A stretch of DNA of 64,000 nucleotides from Aureimonas glaciei. GTDB lineage: Bacteria > Pseudomonadota > Alphaproteobacteria > Rhizobiales > Rhizobiaceae. The position numbers were made by a program, and so were the translations under genes. This document shows positions 1 to 8,786 of the stretch, in pieces. The stretch's first letter is position 1. Every line of letters starts with the position of its first letter. The stretch lies in the NCBI RefSeq assembly GCF_014643375.1, contig NZ_BMJJ01000011.1, positions 62,389 to 126,388 of the forward strand. The letters are read 5' to 3'. The notes beneath the pieces were generated by a model. The model was not told where the DNA came from. It saw nothing but the letters and a program-made list of their open reading frames with translations, and made no database searches.

Positions 1-167
1 TTGCAGCCCGAAACCACCGGCGACAAAAACGTCTCCGCGGCCTTTCCGAACTGTCCAGCCGGGTTAGCTATGGGCTCAATCGATAGGCGACCCGGGAACT
101 GCGCCCGTGCGAGGCATGAAGCGAGGGCAAATCCATTCTGTGTAGCGCCGCATCCCGCCTTTGTCCT

Positions 168-1175
168 GTGCCCATGCTGCTGCGCCCGGTCCGGCTTGTC
201 CTGGCGATCGGTGCCGCCGTCGGTCTTTCCGGCTGCAACGGCGCGCAGTCGACCTTCGTCGATGCCGGCGCGGAGTCCGGCAGCGTCCTCGTCCTCTTCT
301 GGATCATGCTCGCCGGCGCGACGCTGATCTGGCTGCTCGTCATCGGCCTCTCGGTCTATGTCACCAAGGTCAAGCCCGGCGCCCATGGCGAGCGGGCCGG
401 CATCCGGCTGATCGTCTGGGGCGGCTGCGTCTTTCCCGTCGTCGTGCTCGGCGCTCTCCTGATGTACGGCCTGACCATGATGCCGGGCCTGCGCGGCGCC
501 GCCGACGGTCCGGTCATTGCCGTCTCGGGCGAACGCTTCTGGTGGCGGGTGAATTATGGCGTCGAGGGCACGCCGGGCGTCGCCAAGGCGCTGCCGACAG
601 GCGGCGTCGAAAGCGCCAACGAGCTCTATCTGCCGATCGGCCGGCGCTCGGAGATCCTTGTCGGCAGCCCTGACGTCATCCACTCCTTCTGGGTGCCCTC
701 GATCGCCGGCAAGATGGACGCCATTCCCGGCCGGGTGAACCGGCTGGTGCTGGAGCCGACGCGCCTCGGCGTCTACAACGGCGTCTGCGCCGAATTCTGC
801 GGCGAGGCGCACGCGCAGATGGGCTTTCGCGTCGTCGTCGTCTCCGAGGCGGACTATGCCGCCCGCGTCGCCGCAGAAGCGGCGCCGGCTTCGGTGCCCG
901 ACCATCCCGGCCGGCCCCTGTTCATGGCAAACGGCTGCGACGCCTGCCACACCGTACGCGGCACCGAGGCGGAAGGGCGCATCGGCCCGGACCTCACCCA
1001 TCTCGGCAGCCGCAGGACGCTCGGCGCCGGCCTCCTGCCGATGACCGCCGACAACATCGCCCGCTTCGTCCGCGAGACCGACCACACCAAGCCCGGCGCC
1101 GAGATGCCGGCCTTCCCCGACCTGTCCGAGGCGGACGCTGCGGCCATCGCCGCCTGGCTCGGAGCCCTGACATGA
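168..1175 (+). CDS. coxB: Cytochrome c oxidase subunit II with fused cytochrome c domain (caa3 type)
   Basis: Subunit II of a proton-pumping heme-copper oxidase. It takes electrons from cytochrome c at the CuA site and passes them to subunit I. Seen: a lipoprotein-like signal ending LSGC (Cys23), two membrane segments, then the cupredoxin domain with CuA ligands His172, Cys207-AEF-Cys211, His215 and Met218. A C-terminal class I cytochrome c domain follows, with CDACH at 257-261 and probable axial Met313. The fused heme domain defines a caa3-type enzyme. The frame opens with GTG at 168; ATG at 174 is an equal alternative, and neither has a clear ribosome site. The stop overlaps the next start (ATGA), so it leads the operon. 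Nothing recognisable lies in bases 1-167. Confidence 0.95.
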   Translation: MPMLLRPVRLVLAIGAAVGLSGCNGAQSTFVDAGAESGSVLVLFWIMLAGATLIWLLVIGLSVYVTKVKPGAHGERAGIRLIVWGGCVFPVVVLGALLMYGLTMMPGLRGAADGPVIAVSGERFWWRVNYGVEGTPGVAKALPTGGVESANELYLPIGRRSEILVGSPDVIHSFWVPSIAGKMDAIPGRVNRLVLEPTRLGVYNGVCAEFCGEAHAQMGFRVVVVSEADYAARVAAEAAPASVPDHPGRPLFMANGCDACHTVRGTEAEGRIGPDLTHLGSRRTLGAGLLPMTADNIARFVRETDHTKPGAEMPAFPDLSEADAAAIAAWLGALT

Positions 1176-3751
1176 GCAATGCCGAGGCGAAGGCGGCCGC
1201 CCTTGCCGCCGTCCACGCCGGTTCCCTCGATCCCGCGGAAGATGCCGCCATCCAGAAGGCGCAGGAAGCGCGGCTGGAAGCGGTCTGGGCCTCGCCAAAG
1301 GGCTGGCGCTACTGGTCGGATGTCAACAACACCTCGATCGGCATCTGGTACACCGCGACCTCCTTCGCCTTCATGCTGTTCGCCGGCGTGCTGGGGCTGA
1401 TGATCCGCACCCAGCTCGCCGTGCCGGACAACGATTTCCTCACCGCCGCCTTCTACAACCAGGTCTACACGCTGCACGGCACGGCGATGATGTTCCTGTT
1501 CGCCGTCCCGGTCTTCGAGGCGGTGGCGATCATCATCCTGCCGCAGATGCTGGGCGCGCGCGACCTGCCCTTCCCCCGGCTCTCGGCCTTCGGCTACTGG
1601 TGCTTTCTGATCGGCGGCATCTTCGTCTGCGGCTCGCTGTTCTTCAATTCGGCGCCCGATTCCGGCTGGTTCATGTATCCGCCGCTGACCACCGAGGAGC
1701 GTTTCACCCCCGGCTACGGCGCCGACATCTGGCTGCTCGGCCTCTCCTTCATCGAGGTCGCCTCGATCGCCGCCGCCGTCGAGCTGATCGTCGGCACGCT
1801 GAAATGCCGCCCGCCCGGCATGCGGCTGAACCTGATGCCGCTCTACGCCTGGTATGTCCTGGTCGTGGCGACGATGATCCTCTTCGCCTTCCCGCCTTTG
1901 ATCGCCGGCGACATCCTGTTCGAGCTGGAGCGCCTGTTCGACTGGCCCTTCTTCGATCCGACGCGCGGCGGCGACCCGATGCTGTGGCAGCACCTGTTCT
2001 GGATCTTCGGCCATCCGGAGGTCTACATCGTCTTCCTGCCGGCGATCGCGCTCTTGGCGATGATCGTGCCGACCTTCGCCCAGCGCTCGCTGCTCGGCTA
2101 TTCCTGGATCGTGCTCGCCGCCGTCGGCACCGGCTTTTTGTCCTTCGGCCTGTGGGCCCACCACATGTTCACCACGGGCCTGCCCGGCATTTCGCTCGGC
2201 TTCTTCTCCGCCGCCTCCGAAGCGGTGGCGATCCCGACGGGCGTGCAGATCTTCGTCTTCCTGGCGACGCTGATGACCGGCCGGGTGATCTATTCGATCC
2301 CGATGCTCTTCGTCTCCGGGTCCCTGGCGATCTTCGTCCTCGGCGGCCTCACCGGCGTGATGGTGGCGATGGCGCCCTTCGACTGGCAGGCGCACGACAC
2401 CTATTTCGTCGTCGCCCACCTGCATTACGTCCTGATCGGCGGCATGCTGTTTCCGCTGGTCGCCGGCGCCTACTACTACTTCCCCCTCGCCTTCAGCCGG
2501 CAGCTCTCGGCCCGTCTCGGCCGCTGGGCCTTCTGGCTGATGTTCGTCGGCTTCAACACGGCCTTCCTGCCGATGCACTGGTCGGGCCTCGTCGGCATGC
2601 CGCGAAGGGTCTGGACCTATCCCGAGGCGCTGGGTCTCGGCACCGCCAACATGATCTCCTCGATCGGCGCCTTCGTCTTCGCCGCCGGCTTCCTCGTCGT
2701 CGTCTTCGACGTGCTCAGGCCGCGCGGCAAGCAGCCTTACGCCCCGCGCAATCCCTGGAATGCCGGCACGCTGGAATGGCTCGCGGAAATGCCGGGCAGG
2801 GACTGGGGCGTGCGTTCGGTTCCGATTATCACCACGCGTTATCCGATCTGGGAGCAGGAAAACTTCGTCGAAAACTACGATGCCGGGCGCTTCTACATGC
2901 CCGATGCCGAGGAGATGAAGCGCGAGACCATGGTCACGGGCGTGCTCGACGCCGAGCCGATCCAGGTGCTCAGGGTGCCTGGCCCCAGCTTCATGCCGAT
3001 GATCGCCGCCGTCGTCACCGGCGCCATGTTCATCCTCGCCACCTTCCACTACTGGACGGCGACCCTCGTCGCGCTCGTCCTGACGGTGGTTTCGATCCTC
3101 GTCTGGCTCTGGCGCGGCACGTCCTTCATTCCGGAAAAGCCGACAAAGGACGTCGGCCTCGGTCTGACCCTGCCGCTCTACGCCTCCGGGCCGGCTTCGG
3201 TCTCGTGGTGGGCGATGTTCATCACCATGACGGGTGACGCCACGGCCTTCTTCAGCCTCGTCTTCGGCTATTTCTTCTTCTTCACCATCCACGGCGATTT
3301 CCCGCCGCCGGGCGTCGATGGCCCGGGCCTCATCTGGCCGGCGATCTCGATCGGGCTCTTCGCCCTCGCCTGGGGCGCCGCCCGTCTCGCTCTGGTGTGG
3401 AACCGCGCCGGAAAGATCCTGTCGGCGCGCCTCGGCATGTCGGCCGGCGGCCTCCTGTCGCTCGGCGCCGGCGGCGCGCTGCTGTGGGCCCCCTATACGA
3501 CCGGCCTCGAGCCGAGCGTCCACGTCTATCCCGCCATCGTCTGGACGCTGTGCATCTGGACGGCGCTGCATGCCGCGGTCGGATCGCTGATGCTGTTCTA
3601 CTGCCTCGCCCGCTCGCTGCGCGGCCTCCTGACCCCCGAGCACGACATCGATATCCACAATGTCGCGCTCTACTGGCATTTCATGGGGGTGACGGCGCTG
3701 GTGACGGTGGCGACCATCGCGCTGTTCCCGCTGGCCTCGGGAGGCGCGTGA
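1172..3751 (+). CDS. Fused cytochrome c oxidase subunits I and III
   Basis: Catalytic core of an aa3/caa3 oxidase that reduces O2 to water and pumps protons. Residues about 60-550 are subunit I: His102 and His418 ligate heme a, His416 heme a3, and His281, His330 and His331 CuB. The HPEVY motif (281-285) keeps the D-channel Glu283 and the cross-linked Tyr285, so this is an A1-type pump. From about residue 650 the chain continues as subunit III helices. At 859 residues it matches the known CoxI-III fusions (ctaD plus coxC) rather than a lone subunit I of about 530-560. It overlaps coxB by 4 nt, and its TGA shares one base with the next ATG. It has no separate subunit IV gene beside it. Confidence 0.96.
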   Translation: MSNAEAKAAALAAVHAGSLDPAEDAAIQKAQEARLEAVWASPKGWRYWSDVNNTSIGIWYTATSFAFMLFAGVLGLMIRTQLAVPDNDFLTAAFYNQVYTLHGTAMMFLFAVPVFEAVAIIILPQMLGARDLPFPRLSAFGYWCFLIGGIFVCGSLFFNSAPDSGWFMYPPLTTEERFTPGYGADIWLLGLSFIEVASIAAAVELIVGTLKCRPPGMRLNLMPLYAWYVLVVATMILFAFPPLIAGDILFELERLFDWPFFDPTRGGDPMLWQHLFWIFGHPEVYIVFLPAIALLAMIVPTFAQRSLLGYSWIVLAAVGTGFLSFGLWAHHMFTTGLPGISLGFFSAASEAVAIPTGVQIFVFLATLMTGRVIYSIPMLFVSGSLAIFVLGGLTGVMVAMAPFDWQAHDTYFVVAHLHYVLIGGMLFPLVAGAYYYFPLAFSRQLSARLGRWAFWLMFVGFNTAFLPMHWSGLVGMPRRVWTYPEALGLGTANMISSIGAFVFAAGFLVVVFDVLRPRGKQPYAPRNPWNAGTLEWLAEMPGRDWGVRSVPIITTRYPIWEQENFVENYDAGRFYMPDAEEMKRETMVTGVLDAEPIQVLRVPGPSFMPMIAAVVTGAMFILATFHYWTATLVALVLTVVSILVWLWRGTSFIPEKPTKDVGLGLTLPLYASGPASVSWWAMFITMTGDATAFFSLVFGYFFFFTIHGDFPPPGVDGPGLIWPAISIGLFALAWGAARLALVWNRAGKILSARLGMSAGGLLSLGAGGALLWAPYTTGLEPSVHVYPAIVWTLCIWTALHAAVGSLMLFYCLARSLRGLLTPEHDIDIHNVALYWHFMGVTALVTVATIALFPLASGGA

Positions 3752-4128
3752 TGGAGCTCTGGCGCGAAACCCGCGACACGCTGTGGACGCTGATCGCCAC
3801 GCCGACGATCTGGGCCCTGCATTTCCTGTTCTGCTATTGCCTCGCCGCCTACGATTGCGCGCCGAACGACCGGATCTTCGAGTCGATCGGGGGCACCCGC
3901 ATCGCCATCGCCGTGGCCACTGCCTTCTCGCTGGCCCTGATCGCCCTGATCGGCTTTCGCGCCTACCGGGAAGGGCGGGTGAAGGCGGGGACATTCCGGC
4001 ACAGCGAGGACACGGCCGAGGACCGCGAACGCTTCCTGGAGTTTTCCAGCCTGCTCCTGGCCGCCCTGTCCTTCGTCGCAGTGGTCTTCGTCGCCATGCC
4101 GGCGCTCGTCTTCATGGACTGCCGATGA
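3751..4128 (+). CDS. Small membrane protein of the caa3 oxidase operon, function unknown
   Basis: A 125-residue protein with three predicted membrane helices (about 12-34, 47-68 and 99-120) and a charged loop between the second and third. Helix 1 carries His, Cys and aromatic residues and the C-terminus ends PALVFMDCR. I recognise no catalytic motif. Small proteins of this kind recur between fused coxAC and ctaG genes in alphaproteobacteria, so a structural or assembly role in the oxidase is inferred from position. It overlaps the upstream gene by 1 nt (TGATG) and the next by 4 nt, so translational coupling is likely. The start is fixed by that coupling. Confidence 0.85.
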   Translation: MELWRETRDTLWTLIATPTIWALHFLFCYCLAAYDCAPNDRIFESIGGTRIAIAVATAFSLALIALIGFRAYREGRVKAGTFRHSEDTAEDRERFLEFSSLLLAALSFVAVVFVAMPALVFMDCR

Positions 4129-4844
4129 CGGTCGCACCGCTCCTTTCCCCGTCGGCTTCGCCGCTGCGTCTCTGGCCGCTCTTCCTCGGGCTCGGCCTGC
4201 TCGCGGCGCTGTGGTTGGGACCGCTGCCGGAGCGCGCGCGCGGCTCGTTCGCGGCGCATATGGTGATGCACATGGGCATCGTCGCCGTTGCCGCGCCCCT
4301 CCTGGTGCTCGGCCTGTCCCGGCTCTGGCCGGCCCTCTTTCGCGGCATCCCGCCGCAATGGGCGCTGGCCGCCTCCTTCGCCGAATTCGCCGTCGTCTGG
4401 GGCTGGCACGCGCCGGCCTTGCACGATTCGGCCCGCGTCTCGACGCCCTTGCTCCTCGCCGAACAGGCCTCCTTCCTCCTCGCCGGCCTGTTCGTCTGGA
4501 TGACCGCGCTCGGCACCGCGTCGAACGGCGGCGCGCTGGCGGCGCGGGCCGCGGGGGTCGCCGCGTTGCTCGTCACCTCGATGCACATGACGCTGCTCGG
4601 CGCCCTGCTGCTCTTCTCGCCGCGCCCGCTCTACGCCTGCGCCGATCTCTGCGCGCCGGCTGCCTCGATGACGCCGGTCGAGGATCAGGCGCTGGGCGGC
4701 GCGATCATGCTCGCCGTCGGCGGCATCAGCTATCTCGCCGGCGGCCTGATCCTGCTCGCCTCGGTGCTGCGGGGCCCGAGCGGGCGCGAGCCCGAAGCCG
4801 CCTTCGCCGATCGCGGCACGCCCAAGCCGGGGATGGCCGCATGA
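4125..4844 (+). CDS. ctaG: Cytochrome c oxidase assembly protein, caa3-CtaG family
   Basis: Polytopic membrane protein of 239 residues, with about six or seven hydrophobic segments, of the caa3_CtaG family. Members are thought to help mature the CuB/CuA copper centres of caa3 oxidases. This is the membrane-embedded CtaG unrelated to the periplasmic Cox11-type CtaG. Seen: His/Met-rich helix starts (AAHMVMHMGIV near the N-terminus and SMHMTLLGALLLFSPRPLY near the middle), the pattern used to recognise the family and plausible copper-handling residues. Its start overlaps the previous stop (ATGA) and its own stop overlaps the triheme cytochrome start, placing it within one transcript with coxB and coxI-III. 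Confidence 0.9.
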   Translation: MTVAPLLSPSASPLRLWPLFLGLGLLAALWLGPLPERARGSFAAHMVMHMGIVAVAAPLLVLGLSRLWPALFRGIPPQWALAASFAEFAVVWGWHAPALHDSARVSTPLLLAEQASFLLAGLFVWMTALGTASNGGALAARAAGVAALLVTSMHMTLLGALLLFSPRPLYACADLCAPAASMTPVEDQALGGAIMLAVGGISYLAGGLILLASVLRGPSGREPEAAFADRGTPKPGMAA

Positions 4845-6124
4845 AAATCGCCTTCACCCTGACCTGGAAGAAGGTTCTAGCTCTCGTCGCCGCCGGCGTC
4901 CTCGCCGCGCTCGCCGTCGGCTGGTCCGGCCTCGTCTCGATCGCCGCCTCGTCGGGCCACTACTCGCCGGTCGCCTGGTTCCTGCACTGGACCATGCGCA
5001 ACGCCGTGACGACGCAGGCGATGAGCGTCGAGGTGCCGGAAGGTCTCAACCTGTCCGATCCCGCTCTCGTCCAGCGCGCCGCCGGGCATTTCGCCACCCA
5101 GTGTGCCTTCTGCCATGGCGCGCCCGGCGTCGCGCAGTCCGGCGTGGCGCAGGCGATGATGCCGCCGCCGCCGCGGCTGGAGGAAAGGGTCGGGCGCTGG
5201 CGCGACCGCGAGCTGTTCTGGATCGTCCAGAACGGCATCAAATATTCCGGCATGCCGGCCTGGATCGACCAGGAGCGTCCCGACGAGGCCTGGGCGATGG
5301 TCGCCTTCCTGCGCGCTCTGCCATCGATGACGCCCGCGACCTATGCCGAACGGGCGCTCGGCGGCACCGATACCGAAGCGCCGCTGCCAGTCGGCGGCGC
5401 CAGCACGGCATTGACCGCCGCGGTGGAGACCGCCATCGAGGATTGCGCCCGCTGCCACGGCCGCGACGGCCGCGGCGCGGCGCTCCCGGACGGCATCACG
5501 GCGGGGGCGGTGCCCATCATCGCCGGCCAGCCCGAGGCCTATCTCGCCGAGACGCTGCGCGCCTTTGCCGCCGGCGGACGCCAGAGCGGCATCATGGAAG
5601 CAGCGGCGCATCGCTATGACGACGACATTCTCGGCGCCCTCGCCCGGCACTATGCCGCCCAGCCGGCCCAGGCGCCGGCTGCGGCCGTCGCCGCGGGCCG
5701 GGCTTCCCCCGCCGGCCTGGATGCACCGGCGCCCCCCGGATCAGACCTTGCCGCGACGCGGGCGGCTCTGGCGGATGTCGTCCCGGACTCCGCGGCCTAC
5801 GGCGCGCCCTACGACCGGCCGGGCCTCCTGGATCTCGGGCGCCGGATGGCGACCGAAGGCTTTCCGGCGCGCAAGCTGCCGTCCTGCGACACCTGTCACG
5901 GCCCGGCCACCGACGCCACCGGTGCGCGCACGCCCTACCCATACCTCGCGGGCCAGCCGGCCTGGTACATCGCGACACATCTGGAACTCTGGCGCGAGGG
6001 CAAGCGCGGCGGCACCGCCCGCGCCCACCTGATGGACAAGATCGCGATCCATCTGACCGACGAGCAGATCGCCGCCGTCTCCGCCTGGTACGAGTCGCAA
6101 CCCGCTGGTCCGCGCGCCGACTGA
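4841..6124 (+). CDS. Membrane-anchored triheme cytochrome c
   Basis: Electron carrier of 427 residues with three heme c attachment motifs: CAFCH (88-92), CARCH (202-206) and CDTCH (349-353). One hydrophobic segment (about 11-29) after a short basic N-terminus looks like an uncleaved anchor, so the heme domains would sit in the periplasm. The first domain resembles mono-heme class I cytochromes; the last two resemble the paired domains of cytochrome c4-like proteins, joined by an Ala/Pro-rich linker near 270-310. It is the last gene of the oxidase operon, overlapping ctaG by 4 nt, which suggests it feeds the caa3 oxidase. It could instead be the cytochrome subunit of a periplasmic dehydrogenase, but no such enzyme is adjacent. 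Confidence 0.9.
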   Translation: MKIAFTLTWKKVLALVAAGVLAALAVGWSGLVSIAASSGHYSPVAWFLHWTMRNAVTTQAMSVEVPEGLNLSDPALVQRAAGHFATQCAFCHGAPGVAQSGVAQAMMPPPPRLEERVGRWRDRELFWIVQNGIKYSGMPAWIDQERPDEAWAMVAFLRALPSMTPATYAERALGGTDTEAPLPVGGASTALTAAVETAIEDCARCHGRDGRGAALPDGITAGAVPIIAGQPEAYLAETLRAFAAGGRQSGIMEAAAHRYDDDILGALARHYAAQPAQAPAAAVAAGRASPAGLDAPAPPGSDLAATRAALADVVPDSAAYGAPYDRPGLLDLGRRMATEGFPARKLPSCDTCHGPATDATGARTPYPYLAGQPAWYIATHLELWREGKRGGTARAHLMDKIAIHLTDEQIAAVSAWYESQPAGPRAD

Positions 6125-6323
6125 CGTCGGGACGCGAGCGAGACGCGCAAAAGGCCGGTCACGCGGCCCCTGCGTCGATACCTGCACGCGCGAAGATGCT
6201 CCGGGGTCGGCCGGGCGGGGCCGAAGGTCGCACCGCGTCACCGACGGGAACGCTTCGGGCAACGGGAGGTTATTCGATCAGCCAGCAGCCCCAAGGGCTT
6301 GCCACTCATCCAAGGAAGACATT

Positions 6324-6548
6324 ATGGCCGATCCGCACGTTTTTTCCCGGAACTCGGCGACGGAGGACGACCGGGTACCGGCGGCGGGCCAGACGCCGCG
6401 CCCTTCCGACACCCTGGTCGGGTCGAAGGACTCGCCCGATCCGGACTATCATCCGGAAGCCCTGGCCAATGCCGTCACCGACAGCGAGGCGGGCGCGATC
6501 CCGGACAATGACGAGGGCGGCATCACGCCGCTGAAGCGGCGCGACTGA
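6324..6548 (+). CDS. Small acidic hydrophilic protein, unknown
   Basis: Short frame of 74 codons encoding a hydrophilic, Asp/Pro-rich protein without signal peptide, membrane segment or cysteine. An AGGA about 10 nt before the ATG gives a usable ribosome site, and the frame is closed by two hairpins a few bases downstream (6562-6585 and 6620-6653), as expected of a real transcription unit. It probably stands alone: the oxidase operon ends 199 nt upstream and treZ is convergent. I do not recognise a family. Composition suggests an intrinsically disordered protein. Real coding status is likely but not certain. Nothing clear is seen in 6125-6323. Confidence 0.6.
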   Translation: MADPHVFSRNSATEDDRVPAAGQTPRPSDTLVGSKDSPDPDYHPEALANAVTDSEAGAIPDNDEGGITPLKRRD

Positions 6549-6561
6549 GCCGCGACTTTTC

Positions 6562-6585
6562 GGTGCGGGGATACAACCCCGCACC
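6562..6585. terminator. Hairpin after the small acidic gene
   Basis: Perfect 9-bp inverted repeat (GGTGCGGGG / CCCCGCACC) with a 6-nt loop, 13 nt after the stop at 6548. There is no T-run on either side, so it is a terminator-like or 3'-end-protecting hairpin rather than a textbook intrinsic terminator. Confidence 0.6.
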
Positions 6586-6619
6586 CAGACAATCCTGCCG
6601 CCATCGATGACGTCGAACA

Positions 6620-6653
6620 GGTCATCTCCGCCCCTCGGTGAGCGGAGATGACC
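6620..6653. terminator. Strong hairpin between convergent small gene and treZ
   Basis: Perfect 12-bp inverted repeat (GGTCATCTCCGC / GCGGAGATGACC) around a 10-nt loop, 7 nt beyond the treZ stop. It is placed to end transcripts from both directions. No U-tract follows on either strand, so Rho-assisted termination or RNA 3'-end protection is as likely as intrinsic termination. Confidence 0.7.
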
Positions 6654-6660
6654 GGCGCCC

Positions 6661-8529
6661 TCACAGAGTGGGTTCGAACAGCCGTTCCTGCGACAGTGTA
6701 AACACAACCGTGTATGCGCTGAGGCGGCCTTCGCGCAGATCCTCCGGGGCGTGAAGGTGGTTGGAATACACCGGCTCGGCCCCGGCCAGCCCCTGTGCCG
6801 CGCTGCCGATCGCCCAGGTCTCGTCGGTCAGATTGGCGAAAAGGCTGTAGAAGCGCCCGTCCGCCAGGGGCCAGGACACGGCGAACTTGCGCCCATCGAC
6901 CATGGCAGCCCCGCCGCCGCCCGGAATGTCGGCCAACAACGGCATCAACACATCGCGGCGGACACGCAGCAGATTGCTCGTCACCTGGAAGCAGCGCTTG
7001 TGCGTCGGCATCCTGAGCAGATCCCAGTCGAGCTTGGAGACGATGAAGGTCGATTCATCGTTCGGATCGGGAAAGACCTCCGCCGCCTGCGGGTCCTCGA
7101 AGGCGGAGAAGCTGCTGAATTCGAGCTTGCGTCCCTGGCTGACGGCGCTGCCGAGTTCGCCGTGGAAGTCGGTGAAGTAGCAGAACGGCGTCGTGTCGCC
7201 GAATTCGTCGCCCTGGAACATCAGCGGGATCTGCGGCGACAGGAGCAGGATTGCCTGCAGGCAGTCGAAGGCGCGCACCGAGGACAGGAATTTCAGCCGG
7301 TCGCCGAAGGCGCGGTTGCCGATCTGGTCATGGTTCTGGATGAAGTTGACGAAGGCGGTCGGCGGCAGGTGGCCGGAAGGCGAGCCGATCGCCTTTTCGC
7401 GGTGACGCGACATTTCGCCCTGGTAGACGAAGCCAGTGGCGAGGCTTTTCGCCATCTGGGCGGCGCTATCGAACGCGTAGTCCTCGTAATACCCCTCCTG
7501 CTCGGCGACCGCGAGGACATGGGCCGTGTGGTGGAAATCGTCGTTCCACTCGCCCGAGACCAGCGGGATCGAGCAGTCTTCGCCGCGCTCGATATGCCAG
7601 GTGATGTTGCGGTCGTCCTCCGTCGTGATGTGGACATGGCGGTCGGTGATCACTTCGCGCACCCGCGCGGCCAGTTCCCGCACGAGCGGAACGTCGGTCG
7701 TATCCTTGATGGAATCGATCGCGTCGAGACGCAGGCCGTCGATCCGGAACTCCTCCAGCCAATAGAGCGCATTCTCGATCATGAACTGGCGCACCGGCTC
7801 CAGATCGTAGGCGATCGCCGGCCCCCAAGGGGTCGACACCTCGGAATGGTAGAACTCGGGCGCGTAGGCGGGCAGATGGTTTCCCTCGGGGCCGAAGTGA
7901 TTGTAGACGACGTCGAGGAAGACCATGAGCCCGCGCTGGTGCGCGGCATCGACGAGCTGCTTCAGCCCTTCCGGGCCACCATAGACCTGGTGCGGGCAGT
8001 ACAACAGCACGCCGTCATAGCCCCAGCCCCGCTGGCCGCTGAACTGGGCGATGGGCAGAAGCTCGATCGCGGTGATGCCGGTGGCGACGAGATGGTCGAG
8101 CCGGGCGATGATCGCCTCAAAAGTCCCCTCGGGCGTGAAGGTGCCGACATGCATCTCGTAGAAGACGCATTCGTGCCAGGGCCTGCCCTTCCAGTCCGCC
8201 GTCGTCCAGCCGAAAGTCTCGGGATCGATCAGGCGCGACAGCCAGTGCACATCGCCCATCTGGGCGCGCGCCGCGGGATCGGCAACCAGCCTGCCGCCGT
8301 CGACGCGAAAACCGTAGCCGGCGCCTGGCTGCACCAGGTCGGTGGTGATCTCCCACCAGCCGTCATCCCCGCGCTGCATCATCCGGTATTCCACGGGCCC
8401 AATGGCCGAACCCGTCGTGTAGCCCAGCTCGACACTTCTGGCCCCGGGCGCCCAGAGCGTGAAACGCGTGCCCGACGGATCAAAGCGGGCTCCCCAACGC
8501 GTATCGAAGGCAAACCTGCCAAGCGTCAT
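6661..8529 (-). CDS. treZ: Malto-oligosyltrehalose trehalohydrolase
   Basis: Cytosolic GH13 enzyme that releases trehalose from maltooligosyl-trehalose made by TreY. Seen in order: an N-terminal CBM48-like beta domain (about 10-95), a TIM barrel with DVVYNH, nucleophile Asp269 in LRLDAID, acid/base Glu304 in TTEDDRN, the TreZ-type stretch FIQNHDQIGNR, and a C-terminal beta domain. At 622 residues it has normal length. The TreZ-specific NHDQIGN motif and the short N-terminus separate it from glycogen branching enzyme. Usual partner treY is not in this window. It is followed by two hairpins and preceded by a 257-nt gap in which I see no other gene. Confidence 0.93.
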   Translation of the reverse strand: MTLGRFAFDTRWGARFDPSGTRFTLWAPGARSVELGYTTGSAIGPVEYRMMQRGDDGWWEITTDLVQPGAGYGFRVDGGRLVADPAARAQMGDVHWLSRLIDPETFGWTTADWKGRPWHECVFYEMHVGTFTPEGTFEAIIARLDHLVATGITAIELLPIAQFSGQRGWGYDGVLLYCPHQVYGGPEGLKQLVDAAHQRGLMVFLDVVYNHFGPEGNHLPAYAPEFYHSEVSTPWGPAIAYDLEPVRQFMIENALYWLEEFRIDGLRLDAIDSIKDTTDVPLVRELAARVREVITDRHVHITTEDDRNITWHIERGEDCSIPLVSGEWNDDFHHTAHVLAVAEQEGYYEDYAFDSAAQMAKSLATGFVYQGEMSRHREKAIGSPSGHLPPTAFVNFIQNHDQIGNRAFGDRLKFLSSVRAFDCLQAILLLSPQIPLMFQGDEFGDTTPFCYFTDFHGELGSAVSQGRKLEFSSFSAFEDPQAAEVFPDPNDESTFIVSKLDWDLLRMPTHKRCFQVTSNLLRVRRDVLMPLLADIPGGGGAAMVDGRKFAVSWPLADGRFYSLFANLTDETWAIGSAAQGLAGAEPVYSNHLHAPEDLREGRLSAYTVVFTLSQERLFEPTL

Positions 8530-8786
8530 GTCAACTCTCCTGTCGTGAAAGGGTAGGAAGGATCAGGCGGCATCGCCGAAGCGCCGTGGGGCCCCTCGTT
8601 TCGCAAGCCAAAATTTCATGCAAACAGGCGTAGCCGCCTCGGAACAGCGCGGCAGAGGCGCGGTCGGAACCGATGCCGGTCAACAGCCGGGGACGAGCGC
8701 GACCACCGGGAAGATCGCCGCGCCCGGCGATGGGGGCTCTCGCCGTGGCGACACAATTGCCACAGCCTCGAGGACCCCCGGGTCGA

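Noticed and set aside
1-327. Open frame from the window edge into coxB
   Set aside because: Cys/Arg/Pro-rich without family likeness, overlapping coxB in another frame; coxB has CuA and heme motifs.
854-3994. Long open frame on the minus strand (1046 codons) opposite coxI-III
   Set aside because: It mirrors a strongly supported gene; its translation is a low-complexity mix of Arg, Glu, Asp, Gly and His typical of the antisense of GC-rich codons.
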